This document shows, in pieces, positions 14,056-17,960 of a DNA stretch of 17,960 nt (positions are counted from its first letter, which is position 1; every line of letters begins with the position of its first letter). The position numbers were made by a program, and so were the translations under genes. This stretch comes from F2B08 sp046260445. GTDB taxonomy: Bacteria > Actinomycetota > Actinomycetes > Actinomycetales > Dermatophilaceae. The stretch spans positions 1 to 17,960 of the forward strand of contig JBHEPF010000147.1 in the NCBI GenBank assembly GCA_046260445.1, written 5' to 3'. A model generated the notes under the pieces. It made no database searches. It was not told the DNA's origin and was given only the letters and a program-made list of their open reading frames with translations.

Positions 14056-15992
14056 TCGCCCGAACCCCGCACCTCCAGGACTCGGCGCAGACCTGGCGTG
14101 AGGACCGTCGAGTGGCAGAGGTGCTGCCCGCCGAGCTGCTCGCGCCCCGTCCCGCCGGACTCCGGAACCGGTACCGGGCACTCTGGCGCCGCCACTCCAT
14201 CCGGCGCGAGCGGGCCGAGCAGACCCTGGCCCGTGCGCTGGCCCCAGAACGTGGCCTCCCGGTTGCGTCGCCCCGGGACGTCGTCGTCTTCGTCGGCCGT
14301 CTGCTGCGGGAGCGGGCCGGGCTCGTCACCGCCGTCGTCCTGGCCAACATCCTCGGTGCCGCTGCCGGGCTCGCCGTGCCGATGCTCCTCGGCCGTCTCG
14401 TCGATGCGACGATCGTCGTCGACGGCGATGTCGCCATGACGACGGTGCGCAGTCTCACCCTCCTCGTCGTCGCCGTGGTCGTCGCCCAGGCACTGCTGAC
14501 GTTCCTCGCCAAGTGGCTTGCCGCCGTGCTCGGCCACGGCGCGCTCGCCACCGCCCGTGAGCACGTCATCCGCAGTGTCCTGCGGCTTCCGCTCGGCCGG
14601 GTCGAGAGCGCGAGCACCGGCGACCTGGTCACCCGGGTGACCAGGGACGTCGGAGCGATGAGCGAGAGCGTTCGCTTCGCCATTCCCGAGTTCCTCATCG
14701 GGACGATCACGGTCGCTCTCTCGCTCGTCGCGATGACGGTCAACAGCTGGCTGCTCGCCCTGCCGGCTCTCGTCCTCATGCTCGTGGCCCTGCCGCACGT
14801 GGGTCGGTACCTGCGCCGGGCGCCGGCCGCATACGTGACGGAAGGGGCCACCTACAGCGCGATCAACACGACCCTCGCCGAGACCGTCGAGGGCTCGCGC
14901 ACGGTGGAGGCCCTACGGATCGAGGAGCTGCGCAGGACCAGGGCGGCGACCGACGTCGCCGTCTCGGCGCAGGCGGAGCGGTACGGCATGACGCTGCGCA
15001 ACCTGCTCTTCGGCGTCATGGACATGGCCTTCAGTCTGCCCCGGGTGCTCGTGCTCGCCATCGGTGCCTGGGCGTACTCGCGCGGGATCGTCACCCTCGG
15101 CCAGGTCACCGCGGCCATGCTCTACATGGAGATGTTCTACGCGCCCTTCGACCAGCTCGTCATGACGATCGACCGGCTCCAGGTCGGCGTCGCCTCGACG
15201 ACCCGTCTGCTCGGCATCGCCGCCGTGCCGCCGGACCGGACCCCGGGTGAGCGGCGACCAGCGGGTCCGGACCTGCGCGGCCGCGACCTGCGGTATGCCT
15301 ACCGCGAGGGTCACGACGTCCTGCACGGGATCGACCTCGAGCTCACCACGGGCGAACGTCTCGCGGTCGTCGGTCCCTCCGGCTCGGGCAAGTCGACGCT
15401 CGGGCGGCTGCTGGCCGGCATCCACGGTCCGCGTACCGGATCTGTCCAGGTCGGCGGCGTCGAGCTGCTCGAGCTGCCCCTCGAAATACTGCGCCGCGAG
15501 GTTGCGCTCGTCACCCAGGAGCACCACGTGTTCCGCGGCTCGGTGCGCGACAACGTCGCTCTCGCCCGCGAGGGTGTCGACGACGAGGCCATCGCCACCG
15601 CGTTGGTGACCGTGGACGCGTGGTCCTGGGTCGAGGCGCTGCCGGCGGGTCTGGACACCTTGCTCGGGGCCGGCAACCTCGTGCTCACCCCCGCCCAGGC
15701 CCAGCAGGTCGCGCTGGCAAGGCTCATCCTCGCCGACCCGCACACCCTCGTGCTCGACGAGGCCACCTCGCTCATCGACCCGCGGACGGCGCAGCACCTC
15801 GAGAGCTCGATGAGCGCCCTGCTCACCGGGCGCACCGTCGTCGCCATCGCCCACCGCCTGCACACGGCGCACGACGCGGACCGGATCGCCGTCGTCGACG
15901 AGGGCCGCATCATCGAGCTCGGCAGCCACGACGAGCTGATGGCCGCCGACGGCGAGTATGCCGCCCTCTGGCGAGCATGGACCAGCTCCTGA
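14052..15992 (+). CDS. ABC exporter half-transporter with catalytic nucleotide-binding domain
   Basis: This 646-aa partner starts at GTG 14052, overlapping the previous stop (GTGA). It has an N-terminal cytoplasmic extension of about 75 residues rich in Arg (LRNRYRALWRRHSIRRERAE, 37-56), six membrane segments (about 90-380) and an ATPase domain with Walker A GPSGSGKS (441-448), Q-loop VTQEHHVF (Gln489), Walker B TLVLDE (565-570), D-loop SLID and switch IAHRL (His601). The signature is degenerate: LTPAQAQQVALARLIL (545-560) replaces LSGGQ. This complements the first protein, giving one complete site and one defective one. Heterodimeric exporters with one degenerate site are known (for example TM287/288, BmrCD, TAP); they usually move drugs, lipids or peptides. 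The neighbouring aminotransferase and amidase do not fix the substrate. Confidence 0.94.
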   Translation: MIARTPHLQDSAQTWREDRRVAEVLPAELLAPRPAGLRNRYRALWRRHSIRRERAEQTLARALAPERGLPVASPRDVVVFVGRLLRERAGLVTAVVLANILGAAAGLAVPMLLGRLVDATIVVDGDVAMTTVRSLTLLVVAVVVAQALLTFLAKWLAAVLGHGALATAREHVIRSVLRLPLGRVESASTGDLVTRVTRDVGAMSESVRFAIPEFLIGTITVALSLVAMTVNSWLLALPALVLMLVALPHVGRYLRRAPAAYVTEGATYSAINTTLAETVEGSRTVEALRIEELRRTRAATDVAVSAQAERYGMTLRNLLFGVMDMAFSLPRVLVLAIGAWAYSRGIVTLGQVTAAMLYMEMFYAPFDQLVMTIDRLQVGVASTTRLLGIAAVPPDRTPGERRPAGPDLRGRDLRYAYREGHDVLHGIDLELTTGERLAVVGPSGSGKSTLGRLLAGIHGPRTGSVQVGGVELLELPLEILRREVALVTQEHHVFRGSVRDNVALAREGVDDEAIATALVTVDAWSWVEALPAGLDTLLGAGNLVLTPAQAQQVALARLILADPHTLVLDEATSLIDPRTAQHLESSMSALLTGRTVVAIAHRLHTAHDADRIAVVDEGRIIELGSHDELMAADGEYAALWRAWTSS

Positions 15993-16043
15993 AGTCCGCG
16001 CCCGGCCGCGCGCGAACCGGCACGCCGACACCCGCTCGCCCGG

Positions 16044-16062
16044 GCATACGGTGGAGGTATGC
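16044..16062 (+). promoter_or_regulatory. Leaderless-type promoter with a dyad over the amidase start
   Basis: TACGGT (16047-16052) ends 6 nt before ATG 16059, so the transcript probably begins at the start codon. GGAGG (16053-16057) is only 1 nt from the ATG, too close to act as a normal Shine-Dalgarno. GCATAC (16044-16049) and GTATGC (16057-16062) form a perfect inverted repeat with a 7-nt spacer over the -10 box and the start, which could be an operator. Confidence 0.45.
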
Positions 16063-17453
16063 GTCCGCTCACCGCCGTCGAGACCGCCACTGCCGTCCGT
16101 GAGGGTCGGCTGACCGCCCGAGAGGCGGTGGCATCCGCTCTGGAACGGCTGGAGCGACACGACCCGGCGCTCCATGCCTTCACCATCGTGCGGGGCGAGG
16201 ACGCCCTCGCCGAGGCCGAGGCGATCGATGCCGGGGGAGAGGGCAGCGGCGGAGCCTTGGCGGGGGTGCCGATCGCGGTCAAGGAGGAGTACGACGTCGC
16301 CGGCACCGTGACGACCCTCGGTGGCCGCGGCAACTCCACTCCCGCCGCGCAGGACGGCGAGGTCATCCGACGCCTCCGGTCGGCCGGCGCCGTCGTCATC
16401 GGCAAGACGACGATGCCGGAGTTCGGCCAGGTGCCGATCACCGAGAGTGACGCCACCGGGATCACGCGCAACCCGTGGAGCCTCGCGCACGGTTCGGGTG
16501 GTTCATCGGGCGGCAGTGCCGCTGCGGTGGCGGCCGGCATCGTGCCCATCGGGATGGGCGCCGACGGTGGGGGCTCGATCCGGATCCCCGCCGCGGCCTG
16601 CGGTCTCATCGGGCTCAAGCCGACCCGCGGGCGGATCACGTCCGCTCCCCTCGTGCAGCGATGGTACGGCCTGGTCACCTTCGGCGGACTGACGCGGTCC
16701 GTGCGAGACACCGCCGTCCTTCTCGACGTCGTGAGCGGGTCGATGCCCTCGGACCGGTGGACCCTGCCCGGACCCGCAGAGCCGTTCGCGGCCGCGGTGG
16801 ACCACCAGCCGGAGCGGTTGCGGATCGGGTGGACGACCCGGCCGGTCCAGCCCGGCACCCGCACCCATCGAGACGTGGCCCGGGTCACCGCCGAGCTCGC
16901 GGCGACGTTGGCCGGCCTCGGCCACGACGTGCGCGAGGGCTCTCCGGGCTGGCCGCTGCTCCTCGACGCCTTCCTCCCGCAGTTCTTCGCCGGGATGCGC
17001 GAGGAGGCCGGTCAGGTCGAGCACCCCGACCGGCTCGAGCGGCGGACCCGGGAGACCGTTCGGATGTCGGGCTGGGCGCGGCCCGGGGTAGTCGACCGCG
17101 CACTGCGCAGGGGCGAGGAGATCGCCGAGGCCGTCGACGCGGATGTCCTCGGGTCGGCCGACCTGGTGGCGCTGCCAACCCTGCCCTTCCCGGCACCGCG
17201 AGCAGGAGTCGTCGGGCACAAGGGTGGGCTGCGCACGATGCTCACGTCCCTGCCCTACGTGACGAACATGACGCTCGCCAATGTCTCCGGGCACCCGGCC
17301 ATCTCGGTGCCGGCCGGCTTCGACGCCTCCGGAGTGCCGATCGGGGTGCAGCTCATCGCCCGACGCGGGAGAGAGGACCTGCTCATCTCCGTCGCCGCCC
17401 AGCTCGAGCGTCTCTCGCCCTGGCGGCTCAGCCCGATGGCGATGTCCGACTGA
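16059..17453 (+). CDS. Amidase-signature family hydrolase
   Basis: Amidase-signature enzymes hydrolyse amide bonds with a Ser-cisSer-Lys triad. The 464-aa product has Lys75 in GVPIAVKEEYD, the glycine/serine loop HGSGGSSGGSAAAVAAG (144-160) with the bridging serine at 149/150, and the nucleophile Ser173 in GADGGGSIRIPAAACGLIGLKPTRGRI. GatA-like features stop there; no gatB or gatC is nearby, so it is not the tRNA amidotransferase. The C-terminal half carries YVTNMTLANVSGHPAISVPAG (414-434), normal for the family. There is no signal peptide, so it is cytoplasmic. ATG 16059 follows the ABC genes by 66 nt with its own promoter. Substrates of relatives include aliphatic and aryl amides, nitrile-pathway amides and peptide amides; none can be chosen here. 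Confidence 0.92.
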   Translation: MRPLTAVETATAVREGRLTAREAVASALERLERHDPALHAFTIVRGEDALAEAEAIDAGGEGSGGALAGVPIAVKEEYDVAGTVTTLGGRGNSTPAAQDGEVIRRLRSAGAVVIGKTTMPEFGQVPITESDATGITRNPWSLAHGSGGSSGGSAAAVAAGIVPIGMGADGGGSIRIPAAACGLIGLKPTRGRITSAPLVQRWYGLVTFGGLTRSVRDTAVLLDVVSGSMPSDRWTLPGPAEPFAAAVDHQPERLRIGWTTRPVQPGTRTHRDVARVTAELAATLAGLGHDVREGSPGWPLLLDAFLPQFFAGMREEAGQVEHPDRLERRTRETVRMSGWARPGVVDRALRRGEEIAEAVDADVLGSADLVALPTLPFPAPRAGVVGHKGGLRTMLTSLPYVTNMTLANVSGHPAISVPAGFDASGVPIGVQLIARRGREDLLISVAAQLERLSPWRLSPMAMSD

Positions 17454-17483
17454 CCTTCCTCGCCCCGCCACGGGGGGAAGAGC

Positions 17484-17509
17484 GGTGGCTATCCGGCCGG
17501 ATAGCCACC
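17484..17509. terminator. 26-bp perfect palindrome after the amidase gene, probable terminator
   Basis: Arms GGTGGCTATCCGG (17484-17496) and CCGGATAGCCACC (17497-17509) are perfect complements with no spacer. As RNA this gives an 11-bp stem with a CGGCCG-type tip, starting 30 nt after the amidase stop. No T tract follows. An operator or a bidirectional insulator before rpsB is the alternative. Confidence 0.55.
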
Positions 17510-17551
17510 ACGCATCCGTCCGTCGCGATGGCGAGGGGCGATCGGTCGCGG

Positions 17552-17581
17552 TTCAGGGCAAGGGCGAGAGTCGCATACACT
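17552..17581 (+). promoter_or_regulatory. Probable rpsB promoter
   Basis: The -10 box TACACT (17576-17581), within GCATACACT, is paired with a weak -35 TTCAGG (17552-17557) at 18-nt spacing. Transcription would start near 17588, leaving a leader of about 180 nt whose first bases are the perfect hairpin at 17589-17608. Two other promoters in the window use the same GCATACNNT form. Confidence 0.5.
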
Positions 17582-17588
17582 GAGGGGG

Positions 17589-17743
17589 CAGCCAGTCTCG
17601 ACTGGCTGACTTCGCGTGTCCATCTCTCCTGACTGAGACCTCTCATGAAGGCGGGCGCACCACCGTTGGTCCCGACCAGGTCGGGCGGGGTTGCGTGGGA
17701 CACCAGGCAGGTGGCCGCACACCGCGGACCCACCGACGCAACC
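17589..17743 (+). promoter_or_regulatory. Structured rpsB leader
   Basis: The 313-nt gap between the amidase gene and rpsB (17454-17766) holds no gene that I can support, and this is its main content apart from the palindrome and promoter. Three stems are visible: CAGCCAGTC (17589-17597) with GACTGGCTG (17600-17608); CCCGAC (17671-17676) with GTCGGG (17680-17685); and GGTTGCGTGGG (17689-17699) with CCCAC and GCAACC (17729-17733 and 17738-17743) around a 4-nt bulge. The last ends 10 nt before the Shine-Dalgarno. Control of S2/EF-Ts synthesis is a reasonable guess; feedback by S2 on rpsB-tsf is known in E. coli. Confidence 0.45.
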
Positions 17744-17766
17744 ACAACAGCACAAGGAGACACGGC

Positions 17767-17960
17767 ATGGCCGTCGTTACCATGCGCCAGCTCCTCGAGA
17801 GCGGCGTCCACTTCGGGCACCAGACCCGTCGCTGGAACCCCAAGATGAAGCGCTTCATCATGACCGAGCGCAACGGCATCTACATCATCGACCTCCAGCA
17901 GTCGGTCGACTACATCAACAACGCCTACGAGTTCGTCAAGGAGACGGTCGCCCACGGTGG
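17767..17960 (+). CDS. rpsB: 30S ribosomal protein S2 (5' part only)
   Basis: S2 binds the 30S body and is needed for S1 binding where S1 is present. The first 64 codons are in the window, and the gene runs off the end. The sequence MAVVTMRQLLESGVHFGHQT (1-20), RRWNPKMKRFIMTERNGIYI and IDLQQSVDYINNAYEFV is unmistakably S2. AAGGAG (17754-17759) lies 7 nt before ATG 17767, the best Shine-Dalgarno in the window. The gene is normally followed by tsf, pyrH and frr. Confidence 0.97.
   Translation, partial: MAVVTMRQLLESGVHFGHQTRRWNPKMKRFIMTERNGIYIIDLQQSVDYINNAYEFVKETVAHG

Noticed and set aside
14913..16888. Two 525-aa minus-strand open frames over the ABC and amidase genes
   Set aside because: They show no motif and mirror the third-position GC of the real genes; both are shadows.
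16059..17453. GatA subunit of the Glu-tRNA(Gln) amidotransferase
   Set aside because: The signature core is shared, but gatC and gatB are absent and the C-terminal half does not read as GatA.
17645..17848. Small open frame (67 codons) overlapping the rpsB start, possible leader peptide
   Set aside because: It is out of phase with rpsB, lacks a Shine-Dalgarno and has composition typical of chance frames; the region is better explained as a structured leader.

Overview
The window is a GC-rich (about 70% by eye), gene-dense bacterial chromosome segment. Gene order points to an actinobacterium: rimM-trmD-rplS-lepB-lepB-rnhB-DUF2469, then yraN-comM-dprA-xerC, a convergent M23 peptidase, and rpsB. 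GTG starts, 4-nt GTGA/ATGA overlaps and leaderless-looking starts fit the same group. My best guess is order Micrococcales, perhaps the Intrasporangiaceae/Dermatophilaceae, but no rRNA or marker is present to prove it. I see no mobile element, CRISPR array, tRNA or rRNA.

Layout. 70-4955: translation and secretion block. RimM and TrmD serve ribosome and tRNA maturation (TrmD carries an extra C-terminal acetyltransferase domain), L19 follows behind a structured leader, two tandem type I signal peptidases overlap by 4 nt, then RNase HII and a DUF2469 protein. 5066-5947: an alpha/beta hydrolase inserted in the usual order and followed by a strong stem-loop. 6071-10086: DNA-processing block of YraN, the ComM AAA+ helicase, DprA and the tyrosine recombinase XerC. 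10231-12066 (minus strand): M23-family exported protein and a class I/II aminotransferase of the Rv0858c type. 12175-15992: two overlapping genes for a heterodimeric ABC exporter. 16059-17453: an amidase-signature enzyme. 17454-17766: a 313-nt regulatory stretch with a long palindrome, a promoter and a structured leader. 17767 to the end: the start of rpsB.

How it works together. The core genes are housekeeping and conserved. The segment from the aminotransferase to the amidase (about 10.9-17.45 kb) separates the M23 gene from rpsB, which are close neighbours in many actinobacteria, so it looks like a lineage-specific insertion. Its most informative part is the ABC pair: the first protein has lost Walker A, the Q-loop Gln, the Walker B Asp and the switch His but keeps LSGGQ, while the second keeps all of those and has lost LSGGQ. 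Together they can form only one complete ATP site.

Outside the genes the clearest signals are an rplS leader with two mutually exclusive pairings, a stem-loop-rich rpsB leader, a 26-bp perfect palindrome after the amidase gene, and a hexamer (GCATAC/GTATGC) that appears more often than composition predicts and forms the upstream half of three likely -10 boxes. I did not find anything that I can claim as a wholly new system.
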